Assembly (NCBI GenBank): GCA_964510955.1
Contig: CAZEDW010000012.1
Location: 1 to 64,000, forward strand
Length of the DNA: 64,000 nucleotides
DNA from: JAFLCM01 sp964510955
GTDB lineage: Bacteria; Planctomycetota; Phycisphaerae; Phycisphaerales; UBA1924
Direction of reading: 5' to 3'
Positions 38,816 to 47,198 of the stretch are shown one piece after another; within the stretch, counting starts at the first letter, position 1; every line of letters starts with the position of its first letter. The notes below the pieces were generated by a model that was given only the letters and a program-made list of their open reading frames with translations, was not told where the DNA came from and searched no databases. The position numbers and the translations under genes are program-made.

Positions 38816-41056
38816 TCAGTTCTTCGCCGCCGCCGTCTTGGCGACGGCCTGGTTGCCCAGCGCCTTGGCCTGCACGAGTAGCAGCGCCGTCTCAAGCTGC
38901 GGGTCCATGCCCTCGTTCAGAAGACGATTCGGGTCGGCGGGGCCGGTGGGCCAGTGCTTGAGGTCCTCAGCGTCGCCGGGCTTGGGGTCCTTGCGGGGCT
39001 TGGGCGCGCGGACCATGGGTGGGATGCGCTGGCCCTTGTCGTCGACGGTGTAGAGGTCGGCGTCCTGGCGGAGGATGAGCGAGGCGTCGGCCTGCTGGGG
39101 GAGCATCTCGACCTTGACATCGGGCTCGACGCCCCAGGTGTCCTTGCCGTCGCGCCGGTGCACGAGGCGGCCCTTGGGAAGCTTGTAGTACTGCATGGTG
39201 AGCTTGAAGGCGGCCTGGCCGCCGGCGAGGGGGAAGACCTGCTGCACGCTGCCCTTGCCGAAGCTGCGCTCGCCGACGATGACGGCCTTGGAGTAGTCCT
39301 GAAGGCAGCCCGAGACGATTTCGCTGGCGGAGGCGGAGCCTTCGTTGACGAGCACGGCCATGGGCAGGTCGCCCAGGCGGACGGGGCCGGGGCGGGCGTT
39401 CTGGGCGTCGGTCTGTCGGCCGGCGGCGTCCTCGGTCGAGACGACGACGCCCTTGTCGACAAAGAGGCTGCACAGGCTGACGGCCTCATCGAGCAGGCCG
39501 CCGGGGTTGTAGCGGAGGTCCATGATGATGCCGTTGAGGCCGGTCTTACGCATCTCTTCGACGGCGCGGAGGAAGTCAGCCGTCGTGTCCTTGGTGAACT
39601 GCGAGAGACGGACGTAGCCGATCTTGTGCTCGGGGTCGATGAACCAGTTCCAGTCGAGCTCGCCGGTGCCGGTGCGCTCCCAGCCCTTGACGGAGTGGAC
39701 GGGGATCTTGGCGCGGGTGAGCTCGATATCAAGGACGCCGTCTTCGTTGGCGCGCTCGACGCCGAGCACGACCTTGGTGCCCAAGGGGCCGGTGATGCGG
39801 TCGACGGCCTGCTGGAGGGCGACACCGGTGGTGTCCTTGCCGTCGATCTTGCGGATGATGTCGCCGGGGCGGATGCCGGCGCGGGCGGCGGGCGTTCCTT
39901 CGAGAGGGGTGACAACCTTGAGCTGCAGGGCGTCGTCGAGGGTGATCTGGATGCCGACGCCGGAGAACTCGCCGGTGGTGGTGCGGGCGAAGTTGGAGAG
40001 CTCGTCGGGCCAGATAACCTCGGAGTAATCGTCGAGGGTGCTGGTGGCGCCGTTGGCGAACTCGTGGAGCAGGGCCTCGATGGGCAGGCCGATGGTCTCC
40101 TCGTTGGATTTCTTGAGCGTGTTGAGCAGCCGGAGCAGCGAGTAGCCGTCGGCCTTCTCGTCGAGGCCGGCCTGGAGCTCGTCGAGCTTCTTAACGAACT
40201 CGTCGCGCTTAGCGGCGTCGCCGATGCCGGGGAACGCCTGCGACAGGTCGCTGGTGGTGACCATGGTGCGGAGGTTCCGCAGCGAGCCTTCGAGCATCGT
40301 CCTGAGGGGGACACGCTCGACGTGGTTCACGGCGGCGTTCATCATCACCTGGCGGACCATCTGCTCGTCGATGCCGCTGAGCCGGGTCTGCCATTCCTCG
40401 CCGATGGCGTTGAATGGGGGGAGCGGCTCATCGCCCTCGGCCACGCGCTGGCGGCTGCGGGCCTCGTGCAAGGCCGCGGGGACGTACGTCCGCATCATGA
40501 GCAGGCGGGCGCTCAGCCGCTTGAGGTCGGGCTTGTAGGTGCCCTCGCTCTCGTGCAGCAGGTGCAGGCGGGTGTAGAGGCCGTGCGACTCGAGCCAGCG
40601 GCCGGCGGCCTCGTGCTCCTTGGCGAGGGTGAGGGCGCGGTCTTCGAGCTTCTTGACGGTCGGATCCGCGAGGACCGCGGGCTTGTCCTTTTCGAGCGTG
40701 TAAAGCTCGATGGCGTTGCGGAGGCCTTCGAGCAGGTCGCCCTTGCTGTCGGCGGCCGCGAGGCGCTGGCGGACCAGAGCCACGCGGTCCTGGCGGCTCT
40801 TCTCCGACTTGACGCCGTTGCCGGCGTAGCGGTCGAGCTCGCCGCGGAAGCCCCCCAGCTCGTCGACGCCGGCGGGGGGCTGCTTGAGCAGATCGATGCT
40901 GGCCTGGCCCTGGCGCTGAAGGGCGGAGTCCCAGACCTTCCCGCTCCAGGCGGCGAGGTCATCGCTGGACGAGGCCCGGGCGACCGGGGCGATCGAGAGG
41001 GCCACCGCGGCCACAGCCGTGAATACGCCGCACCAACGAGCCAGCTTCAAACGCAT
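38816..41056 (-). CDS. S41 family C-terminal processing peptidase with PDZ domain
   Basis: 746 residues from the ATG at 41056 (AAGGAAG upstream). A signal peptide ends near VARASS, so it acts in the periplasm. About 320 helical residues without a recognised family precede a PDZ domain (about 355-445; VVTPLEGTPAARAGIRPGDII). The catalytic core follows: LRYNPGGLLDEAV, then the nucleophile Ser in NEGSASASEIV (about 574) and the Lys in ERSFGKGSVQQ (about 599), spaced as in CtpA. It trims or degrades periplasmic proteins. It is longer than a typical Ctp (about 400-500 residues) because of the N-terminal part, closer to the Tsp/Prc plan. Confidence 0.9.
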   Translation of the reverse strand: MRLKLARWCGVFTAVAAVALSIAPVARASSSDDLAAWSGKVWDSALQRQGQASIDLLKQPPAGVDELGGFRGELDRYAGNGVKSEKSRQDRVALVRQRLAAADSKGDLLEGLRNAIELYTLEKDKPAVLADPTVKKLEDRALTLAKEHEAAGRWLESHGLYTRLHLLHESEGTYKPDLKRLSARLLMMRTYVPAALHEARSRQRVAEGDEPLPPFNAIGEEWQTRLSGIDEQMVRQVMMNAAVNHVERVPLRTMLEGSLRNLRTMVTTSDLSQAFPGIGDAAKRDEFVKKLDELQAGLDEKADGYSLLRLLNTLKKSNEETIGLPIEALLHEFANGATSTLDDYSEVIWPDELSNFARTTTGEFSGVGIQITLDDALQLKVVTPLEGTPAARAGIRPGDIIRKIDGKDTTGVALQQAVDRITGPLGTKVVLGVERANEDGVLDIELTRAKIPVHSVKGWERTGTGELDWNWFIDPEHKIGYVRLSQFTKDTTADFLRAVEEMRKTGLNGIIMDLRYNPGGLLDEAVSLCSLFVDKGVVVSTEDAAGRQTDAQNARPGPVRLGDLPMAVLVNEGSASASEIVSGCLQDYSKAVIVGERSFGKGSVQQVFPLAGGQAAFKLTMQYYKLPKGRLVHRRDGKDTWGVEPDVKVEMLPQQADASLILRQDADLYTVDDKGQRIPPMVRAPKPRKDPKPGDAEDLKHWPTGPADPNRLLNEGMDPQLETALLLVQAKALGNQAVAKTAAAKN

Positions 41057-41306
41057 GGGTTCTTCCTTCGTTTCGGGCCCAGGGGCCCTGATATCCGCCC
41101 TGGCGACGATGATACGGGCCAGGGCCCCGCCGGGTTCTAGGACGGTGTACCGGCGAGCGCGCCGGAGGCAGCATCCCATCGACCCGCGGAGCGCCGGGAG
41201 TTGCGTGATTTGAGCCCCCCGGGACGCGCGGCGGCGGGGTATCCGGCCCGACCCGAATCGCCCGCGACGCGGAGGGGGCGGGCAGGTCCGGGTATTGTCT
41301 GAGCTG

Positions 41307-41705
41307 ATGAACATGACCAGTTCCGCCATCCCGGCCCGGTTGTTCGCCGTCACCGCGGGACTGTTCGCGGCCGGCGGGGCCGTTGCCCAGGGCGGCGAAA
41401 CGGCTTCCGGCGGCGGAGCAACGTCAATTACGGAGGATTGGCGGCTCCGCACGCTGCTCGGGCTGTTGATGCTGCTGCTGGTGCTGGTGTTCGTGCTGCT
41501 GCTGCTCACGGCACTTCGGCGCAGCGCGCGGATCCGGCGCGCTGCGGCGGAGCGTGCGAAGGCGGGGGCGCCGATGATCACGCCCTGGGAGGCCGCGGGG
41601 CGCCGGGCCGAGCCGATTTCTGATGATGACGATCCCGACAAGACGCGCCCGATGCGGGACGACCCGCCGCCCGGCGGGCCGCGCCCGCGGAGAGGCCCGC
41701 GGTGA
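41307..41705 (+). CDS. small membrane protein with acidic-basic tail
   Basis: 132 residues. A signal-like N-terminus (RLFAVTAGLFAAGGAVAQGG) is followed by a Gly/Ser linker and one long helix (LLGLLMLLLVLVFVLLLLTAL). A charged cytoplasmic tail, rich in Arg, Asp and Pro, comes last. Its TGA overlaps the GTG start of the next gene (GTGA), so both are translated together. Function unknown. Confidence 0.65.
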   Translation: MNMTSSAIPARLFAVTAGLFAAGGAVAQGGETASGGGATSITEDWRLRTLLGLLMLLLVLVFVLLLLTALRRSARIRRAAAERAKAGAPMITPWEAAGRRAEPISDDDDPDKTRPMRDDPPPGGPRPRRGPR

Positions 41706-42478
41706 ACGCGCCGGGGCTTCCATTTTCCGGAGCGCGCCCGGTGGCCCTGGTGACGGGCGGGGCGGTGAGGGTGGGGCGCGCGACCTGCCTGGAACTGGCG
41801 CGGGCGGGATGTGACGTGGCCCTGACGTATCGCTCGCGCGAGAGCGAGGCGCGGCGGGTGTGCGATGAGGTGCGGGCGCTGGGGGCGTCGGCCCATGCCG
41901 AGCGGCTGGAACTGGATGAGCTCGGCAAGGTGGAGGCGTTCGGGGCCGGGTTCGCGTCACGGTCGGCGCGCGTGGATTTGCTGGTGCATAACGCGTCGGT
42001 GTACGAGCCTGGGCCGCTGGCGTCGGTGACGCCGGAGGAGCTGCTGCGGAACTACCGCGTGAACGCCGCCGCCCCGCTGCTCTTGACCAAGGCGCTCGCG
42101 GGGGCGCTCTCGAAGAGCGCGCTGGAGAGCGGGGGCGCGGTAGTGGCGATGGCGGACATGCACGTGCTGGGTCGCCCGCGCCGCGACTTCGCGGCGTACG
42201 CGATGAGCAAGGCGGCGCTGGTGGAGATGGTGCGGACGCTGGCGGTGGACCTTGCCCCGAAGGTGCGCGTAAACGCGGTCGCGCCGGGCGTGGTGGCGTT
42301 CCCCGATGCGGGCTACGAGAGTGATCCGGAGATGCAGGCGCGGTACGTGGCGCGGGTGCCGCTGAAGCGGTCGGGGACGCCGGAGGACGCGGCGAAGGCG
42401 GTGCGGTGGCTGGCGCTGGAGGCGGGGTATGTCACGGGGGAGATTGTGCGGGTGGATGGGGGGCGGTGGTTGGGGTAG
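41702..42478 (+). CDS. short-chain dehydrogenase, pteridine reductase-like
   Basis: 258 residues, starting at the GTG that overlaps the upstream stop. The nucleotide site is ALVTGGAVRVGRATCLELA. The active site is AMADMHVLGRPRRDFAAYAMSK, with Asp in the place usually held by Ser, then Tyr-x3-Lys. The TGGAxRxG motif and the Asp both fit the FolM/PTR1 group, which reduces pterins or dihydromonapterin with NADPH. The end has YVTGEIVRVDGGRWLG, the normal SDR C-terminus. Its 3' end overlaps the tail of the convergent gene by 47 bases. Confidence 0.85.
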   Translation: MNAPGLPFSGARPVALVTGGAVRVGRATCLELARAGCDVALTYRSRESEARRVCDEVRALGASAHAERLELDELGKVEAFGAGFASRSARVDLLVHNASVYEPGPLASVTPEELLRNYRVNAAAPLLLTKALAGALSKSALESGGAVVAMADMHVLGRPRRDFAAYAMSKAALVEMVRTLAVDLAPKVRVNAVAPGVVAFPDAGYESDPEMQARYVARVPLKRSGTPEDAAKAVRWLALEAGYVTGEIVRVDGGRWLG

Positions 42479-43826
42479 GCCGAGGCGTATTGTCTGTGGA
42501 GACGTGTATCGCCGGGAGCGGGGACCATGAAAGCTCAAGCGGACCTCGGCACCGAATGCTGGGGACCGAAACAACGCGCGACGCTTCGCCCGTTGTTTCG
42601 ACGGCCTCGATTTCCGGGTACCCGTAGCGTGCCCGGTAGATCACAGTCACTTCCGATCCGGGTGAGGACGAGTTGAAGTGCTGGCCCAGTTCATTCGATT
42701 CAAAGAGGTAGGCGAGATCGCCGACCCAACATGCCGCCGCGTAATCACGCACTCCGGGGCGCGTGCAGATTGCCCATCGGTCCGCATGGAACTGTTCGGA
42801 ATAGCACAACGAGCTCGAGCGGGATGAGCGGCCAAGAGACCCGAAAAGGACTCCCAAAGTCGTACCCAGAATCGAAACGCCGATCATCGCCCCGGCAATC
42901 ATCAGGACGGGGAGCATCAGCAGTGCCGCGGTCGCGATGCCAACGCCAATGGCCTCCAGCAGCCGTCCTCCGAACCAGGCAAAGATTGAGCCAGCAATCG
43001 CCCCGATCGGGACTGTAATCAGCAAGCCGAACCACAAGGTATGGGCCGTCTCGGATCGCAATGTCCCCGGCCGAGTGCGCTTATGTGGCGCAGGCTCGGG
43101 CCGCTCAACGCGCTCAACCCGGATCGGTGCGTCGAGCTGAGCCTGAAGATCGGCAGACAGGTTGGTACGTCGGACTGCGTTCCAGGTGTCGATGCACTCG
43201 GAACATCCGAACCTACGGCAGAGAGTGAGGCGCTCGGTTCGAGTACGCTCGGCCAGTACCAGCTTCGAGCGAGGCAGGACGACGAGAGAGCCCTCCAGCG
43301 GCACTTCAAGTGGTCGGTTGTCGGCACCCGGGATCATCGCCTTGTCACCAGCGCGCAGCGGACCCTCCGCGAACTCGGCCATCACGACCTGACCATCTCC
43401 GATGTCCAATACCACGTTCGGGATGCCGTCGGGATCAGACGCAACAAACCAAGCCTGTGTGGACCGCCAGTCGACCTGCTCCACTTTGCCATCGGCGAGA
43501 TCCTGCCCCGCCAGCAGAAGCGTCCGCAGGCGCTCAACCCGGGGCGCACGAGTGGATGCCGACAGAATAAGCCCGAGTGCGCCGGCCAGGAATGCGGCGG
43601 TTATTGCATCGGCCCAGAACCCCTTGACGCCCACGAGCTGGATCAGCGCTCCAACCGGGGCACCGCAACAGGCGAGTGCCAGCAGCTTGCCAACCGTCAG
43701 CATCAGCGCCGCTTGACTCAATCGCTTCCACACACCTGGGTGGGCGCGGGAGCGCTGGAGTGCGACGAGCGCCCCGGCAGCCTCACGCTCCTGCATCGTC
43801 ATAGCGCGCGTGACCCGAAGGAACAT
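42432..43826 (-). CDS. unrecognised membrane protein
   Basis: 464 residues from an ATG two bases after the queC stop, so translation is likely coupled. Two helices lie near residues 40-90 (LMLTVGKLLALACCGAPVGAL, ADAITAAFLAGALGLIL) and a second group near 260-330 (WFGLLITVPIGAIAGSIFAW, AALLMLPVLMIAGAMIGVSI). The soluble loop between them holds a Cys cluster (LTLCRRFGCSECIDTW). The last 40 or so residues are Pro/Thr-rich and overlap the SDR gene on the other strand. Codon use is less GC-biased than in neighbouring genes. No family is recognised. Confidence 0.6.
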   Translation of the reverse strand: MFLRVTRAMTMQEREAAGALVALQRSRAHPGVWKRLSQAALMLTVGKLLALACCGAPVGALIQLVGVKGFWADAITAAFLAGALGLILSASTRAPRVERLRTLLLAGQDLADGKVEQVDWRSTQAWFVASDPDGIPNVVLDIGDGQVVMAEFAEGPLRAGDKAMIPGADNRPLEVPLEGSLVVLPRSKLVLAERTRTERLTLCRRFGCSECIDTWNAVRRTNLSADLQAQLDAPIRVERVERPEPAPHKRTRPGTLRSETAHTLWFGLLITVPIGAIAGSIFAWFGGRLLEAIGVGIATAALLMLPVLMIAGAMIGVSILGTTLGVLFGSLGRSSRSSSLCYSEQFHADRWAICTRPGVRDYAAACWVGDLAYLFESNELGQHFNSSSPGSEVTVIYRARYGYPEIEAVETTGEASRVVSVPSIRCRGPLELSWSPLPAIHVSTDNTPRPTPTTAPHPPAQSPP

Positions 43827-43828
43827 GG

Positions 43829-44596
43829 CTAAGCCACCACCCTGCCGGTCTGGTCTGGTCGTCCAACCGCGTCGAAAGCCGCCGCCCTGATCCGGCACGA
43901 CTCGCACCGCCCGCACGCCCTGCCCTGCGGCGTCGGGTCGTAGCACGAGTGCGTAAGCGAATAGTCCACGCCCAGCTCCAGACCGCGCCGGATGATGTCC
44001 ACCTTGGTCATGTTCACCAGCGGCGCCACGATGCGGGGACCATGGCCTTCGACCCCAGCGCGGGTCGCGAGGTCGGCCAGGCGCTGGAACGCCTCGATGA
44101 ACGCCGGGCGGCAATCCGGGTAGCCGGAGTAATCGACCGCGTTCACGCCGACATAGATTCGCCCCGCGCCGAGCACCTCGGCGTAGCCCAGCGCGTAGGC
44201 GAGGAAGATCGTGTTGCGGGCGGGGACGTAGGTGATGGGGATGTGGGATGTGGGATGTGGGATGTGGGATTTCTGAGGTGGGGGTGTGAGGGTGTGGGGG
44301 GGTGGGGGTGAGGGGGGTCCTGAGTCCTGAGTCCTGCGTCCTGGGGTCGGGGACTTGGGGACTTCGAGATGCAGGTCGGTGAGGGCGCTGCCGCCGAAGG
44401 CGCCGAGGTCGATGTGGATGACCTTGTGCGATTTCGCGCCGAGGTGCGCGGCGACTTTGCGCGCGGCGTCTAGCTCCACCGCGTGGCGCTGGCCGTAGGC
44501 CACGGTGAGCGCGTGGCACTCGCAGCCGTCGGCCTTGGCGATGGCGAGGCAGGTGGCGGAGTCGAGGCCGCCGGAAAGGAGGATGACGGAGCGCAT
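43829..44596 (-). CDS. queC: 7-cyano-7-deazaguanine synthase with repeat-derived insert
   Basis: 255 residues from the ATG at 44596. It makes preQ0 from carboxydeazaguanine, ammonia and ATP on the queuosine/archaeosine route. The PP-loop is VILLSGGLDSATC. The zinc site is CYDPTPQGRACGRCESC near the C-terminus. TYVPARNTIFLAYALG and AVDYSGYPDCRP are typical. Between LEVP (residue 80) and ITYVPARN (residue 121) lie about 40 residues rich in Pro, Ser, His and Thr, encoded by heptamer repeats. Other QueC proteins have a loop of perhaps 15 residues there. The frame is intact, so the enzyme may still work. No queD, queE or queF is nearby. Confidence 0.9.
   Translation of the reverse strand: MRSVILLSGGLDSATCLAIAKADGCECHALTVAYGQRHAVELDAARKVAAHLGAKSHKVIHIDLGAFGGSALTDLHLEVPKSPTPGRRTQDSGPPSPPPPHTLTPPPQKSHIPHPTSHIPITYVPARNTIFLAYALGYAEVLGAGRIYVGVNAVDYSGYPDCRPAFIEAFQRLADLATRAGVEGHGPRIVAPLVNMTKVDIIRRGLELGVDYSLTHSCYDPTPQGRACGRCESCRIRAAAFDAVGRPDQTGRVVA
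44235..44270 (+). repeat. heptamer array ATGTGGG inside queC
   Basis: ATGTGGG is repeated four times in a row (44241-44268), with a partial copy on either side. Seven-base units read in three phases give a seven-residue period, HIPHPTS, in the QueC protein. Confidence 0.9.
44318..44345 (+). repeat. heptamer array TCCTGNG inside queC
   Basis: Four units follow one another: TCCTGAG, TCCTGAG, TCCTGCG and TCCTGGG. An 8-mer pair GGGGACTT (44349-44364) follows. A G-rich stretch (44277-44317) links this array to the ATGTGGG array. Confidence 0.85.
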
Positions 44597-44614
44597 GGGG
44601 GCTAGGTCAAAATG

Positions 44615-44642
44615 GCAATTCGCAAATGGCAAATAGCAAATG
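44615..44642 (+). repeat. heptamer array GCAAATN upstream of queC
   Basis: Units GCAATTC, GCAAATG, GCAAATA and GCAAATG follow one another. The same unit recurs in inverted orientation at 44745-44772. Confidence 0.85.
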
Positions 44643-44744
44643 TGTCCCAGAAGTGACGCGGAAAGTCCGACGAAACGCGTAACCGCAAACCGGGGCAGAA
44701 GCCCTCACCGACGCGGGCTGCTCGCGGCACCGAGAGCATGGTCT

Positions 44745-44772
44745 GATTTGCTCTTTGCTATTTGCCATTTCC
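44745..44772 (-). repeat. inverted copy of the GCAAATN heptamer array
   Basis: Read on the minus strand the units are GGAAATG, GCAAATA, GCAAAGA and GCAAATC. With the array at 44615 they share AAATGGCAAATAGCAAA in opposite orientation and enclose about 100 bases between queC and the phosphorylase gene. Confidence 0.85.
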
Positions 44773-44783
44773 TCCGCTCCCCC

Positions 44784-46919
44784 TCACCAGTTCGCCGGCC
44801 AGTAGTACCCCTCGGTGTACTGCGCGACCATGCGGTGGGTGCTGAAACGGCAGCAGACAGTGGCCATGCTGCGGGCGCTCATCCTCGCCCACTCGCGCGG
44901 GACACCCTGCTTGTCGCGCTTGTAGAACAGCGGGACGATCTTCTTTTCCAGCGTGGAGTAGATCGCCTCGGCGTCGACCTTGTCCTGCTTGGCGCGGCTC
45001 TTGTATTCCGTGCCGTCGCCGAGGGCCCAGCCATTGGTGCCGTCCCACGCCTCGGGCCACCAGCCGTCGAGGATGGAGCAGTTGAGGCCGCCGACGAGGC
45101 AGGGCTTCATGCCGCTGGTGCCGCTGGCCTCCATGGGTCGGATGGGGTTGTTGAGCCACACGTCGCAGCCCTGCGTGAGCAGCTTGCCGATGGCCATGTC
45201 GTAGTTCTGGAGGATGAACACGCGGCCCCTGAACTCGGGGCGCCGGGTGAACTCGGTGACGGTGCGCACATACTCGTGCCCGGCCTTGTCCATGGGGTGG
45301 GCCTTGCCGGCGAAGACGAGTTGCACGGGGCGGTCGGTGTTGCTCATGATCTTCGCGAGACGCTTGGGGTCGCTGAAAATCAACGGGGCGCGCTTGTAGA
45401 GGGCGAAGCGGCGCGCGAAGCCGATGGTCAGGGCATTCTCGTCGAGGCACTCATACAGCGGTGTGATGTCGCCGACGCCGCCGGAGTGATACACCGCCTG
45501 CTCGCGAAGACGACGGCGCAGCTCGGCCACCATCGCCCGGCGCATGGTCTGGCGCAGGTTCCACATCTCGCGCGGGTCGATCTTTTCAGCCTTCTCCCAC
45601 CAGTTGTCGTCCGGCCCGGCACCGACCCAGCGCGGCTTGAGGTGCTTGTCGTAGAACGGGCGGGCCTCGTCAGCGAGCCATGTTTCGGGGTGGATGCCGT
45701 TGGTGACGTGGCCGATGGGGACTTCCACCGGCGACCTGGCCCCGTAGGTCTTCATCCACATCTTGCGGCTGGTATCGCCGTGGAGCGCGGCGACGCCGTT
45801 GCAGTGGTCGGCGAGCTTCAGGGCCAGCACGGTCATGCAGTAGCTCTCGGCCTTGTTCGATTCGTCTTCGCGTCCCAGGGCCAGGAACTCGTCCTTGGAC
45901 ATGCCCAACTGACGCGGCCAGTCGCCGAAGTACTTCATCACCAGCGAGGCATCGAAGCGGTCGTTGCCCTCGGGCACCGGGGTGTGCGTGGTGAATACGC
46001 TCTGGGCGCGCACCAGGCCCACAGCCTCCGAGACGCCCATGCCCTTCTTGACGAGCCGTCGAACGCGCTCGAGCGGGCTGAACGCCGCGTGGCCTTCGTT
46101 CAGGTGGAACACGGTGGGCTTGATGCCCAGCGCGTCGAGGGCCATGAGCCCGCCGATGCCCAGCAGGATTTCCTGGCGGATTCGGTAATCGTTGTCGCCG
46201 CCGGCGTAGAGGTGATGGGTGAGGCGCCGGTCGTCGGGGTGGTTGGCGTCGAGGTCGGTGTCGAGCAGGTAGACGCTCACCCGTCCGACGGTAAGGCTCC
46301 AAACCTTGATCTTGACGGAGCGCTTACCAATGCGAAGCGAGATCGACTTGCCGGTGTCGCGGACCGGGATCGCGCCGAAATCCGTCGGCGGGTACAGCAC
46401 GCGGACGTCGCCGCCGGGCTGGATCTCCTGGCGGTAGTAGCCGTACTTCCACAGCACCCCCACCGCGACGTAGGGCAGCCCGATGTCGCTGGCGCTCTTG
46501 ACGTGGTCGCCGGCCAGCACGCCCAGGCCGCCGGCGTAGAGCGGGAGCGATTCGTGCAGCGCGTACTCCATGCAGAAGTAGGCCACGAGCATGTTCTTCT
46601 CGTCGCCGCGGGCCTCGCGCTGGTACCAGGTGCGGGCCTTGAGATAGTGCTGCAGCGATTTCTCCGCGCCGGCCAGCCGGTCGAGAAAGGCAGGGTCCCC
46701 CGCCACCACGGCACGACGCGTCGGGGTCAGCGAGGCGATGGTCTGAATGGGGTTGTGATTGGTCGCGTGCCAGACGCCGGGGTCGAGGCTCTCGAAGACC
46801 ATGCGGGCCGGCGGGTTCCAGGTCCACCACAGGTTGCGGGCGAGTTCATCAAGACGGCGGAAGACGCCTGAGGCGGAACGGGAAGCGGCGTCGTTTCGAG
46901 CGGGTTTCAGCATGGGCAT
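44784..46919 (-). CDS. glgP: alpha-glucan (glycogen/maltodextrin) phosphorylase, short GT35 type
   Basis: 711 residues from the ATG at 46919; a second ATG two codons on is also possible and neither has a clear ribosome-binding site. It releases glucose 1-phosphate from alpha-1,4-glucans with PLP. Visible motifs: NLWWTWNPPA, YFCMEYALHESLPLYAGGLG, FHLNEGHAAF, THTPVPEGNDRF and the PLP-lysine segment MEASGTSGMK (near residue 600). The length matches the TIGR02094-like class rather than the 800-residue classical form. No other glycogen gene is nearby. Confidence 0.93.
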   Translation of the reverse strand: MPMLKPARNDAASRSASGVFRRLDELARNLWWTWNPPARMVFESLDPGVWHATNHNPIQTIASLTPTRRAVVAGDPAFLDRLAGAEKSLQHYLKARTWYQREARGDEKNMLVAYFCMEYALHESLPLYAGGLGVLAGDHVKSASDIGLPYVAVGVLWKYGYYRQEIQPGGDVRVLYPPTDFGAIPVRDTGKSISLRIGKRSVKIKVWSLTVGRVSVYLLDTDLDANHPDDRRLTHHLYAGGDNDYRIRQEILLGIGGLMALDALGIKPTVFHLNEGHAAFSPLERVRRLVKKGMGVSEAVGLVRAQSVFTTHTPVPEGNDRFDASLVMKYFGDWPRQLGMSKDEFLALGREDESNKAESYCMTVLALKLADHCNGVAALHGDTSRKMWMKTYGARSPVEVPIGHVTNGIHPETWLADEARPFYDKHLKPRWVGAGPDDNWWEKAEKIDPREMWNLRQTMRRAMVAELRRRLREQAVYHSGGVGDITPLYECLDENALTIGFARRFALYKRAPLIFSDPKRLAKIMSNTDRPVQLVFAGKAHPMDKAGHEYVRTVTEFTRRPEFRGRVFILQNYDMAIGKLLTQGCDVWLNNPIRPMEASGTSGMKPCLVGGLNCSILDGWWPEAWDGTNGWALGDGTEYKSRAKQDKVDAEAIYSTLEKKIVPLFYKRDKQGVPREWARMSARSMATVCCRFSTHRMVAQYTEGYYWPANW

Positions 46920-47198
46920 GACGGTTTGTTTTTTGTATGAGGCGCGGGTGAAGCGGGGAAAAGGGGCCCAGTATAAAGCCGGCGCGTTATTGGGCGGCGC
47001 GGATGCCGCCTGTGCGGCTGGATCGGCCCTGGAGAGCCTCGGATCGCGGATTCGGGGTGTCGCGGTAGCCGCCGCGCGGTTTCGGGCCGCATGTCCATTG
47101 TGCCCCACCGGCCGAGGGGGTAGCCTTGACCGGGCCCCGTTGGGCCCCCCCACGCCGGGCCCCGACGCGAGCCCGGCACGCCGGCACGGAACCGCCGC

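Noticed and set aside
44235..44345. Possible CRISPR array
   Set aside because: Units are 7 bases in direct tandem without spacers and lie inside queC.
44640..46871. Long open frame opposite the phosphorylase
   Set aside because: Low-complexity product, antisense to a clear GT35 enzyme.
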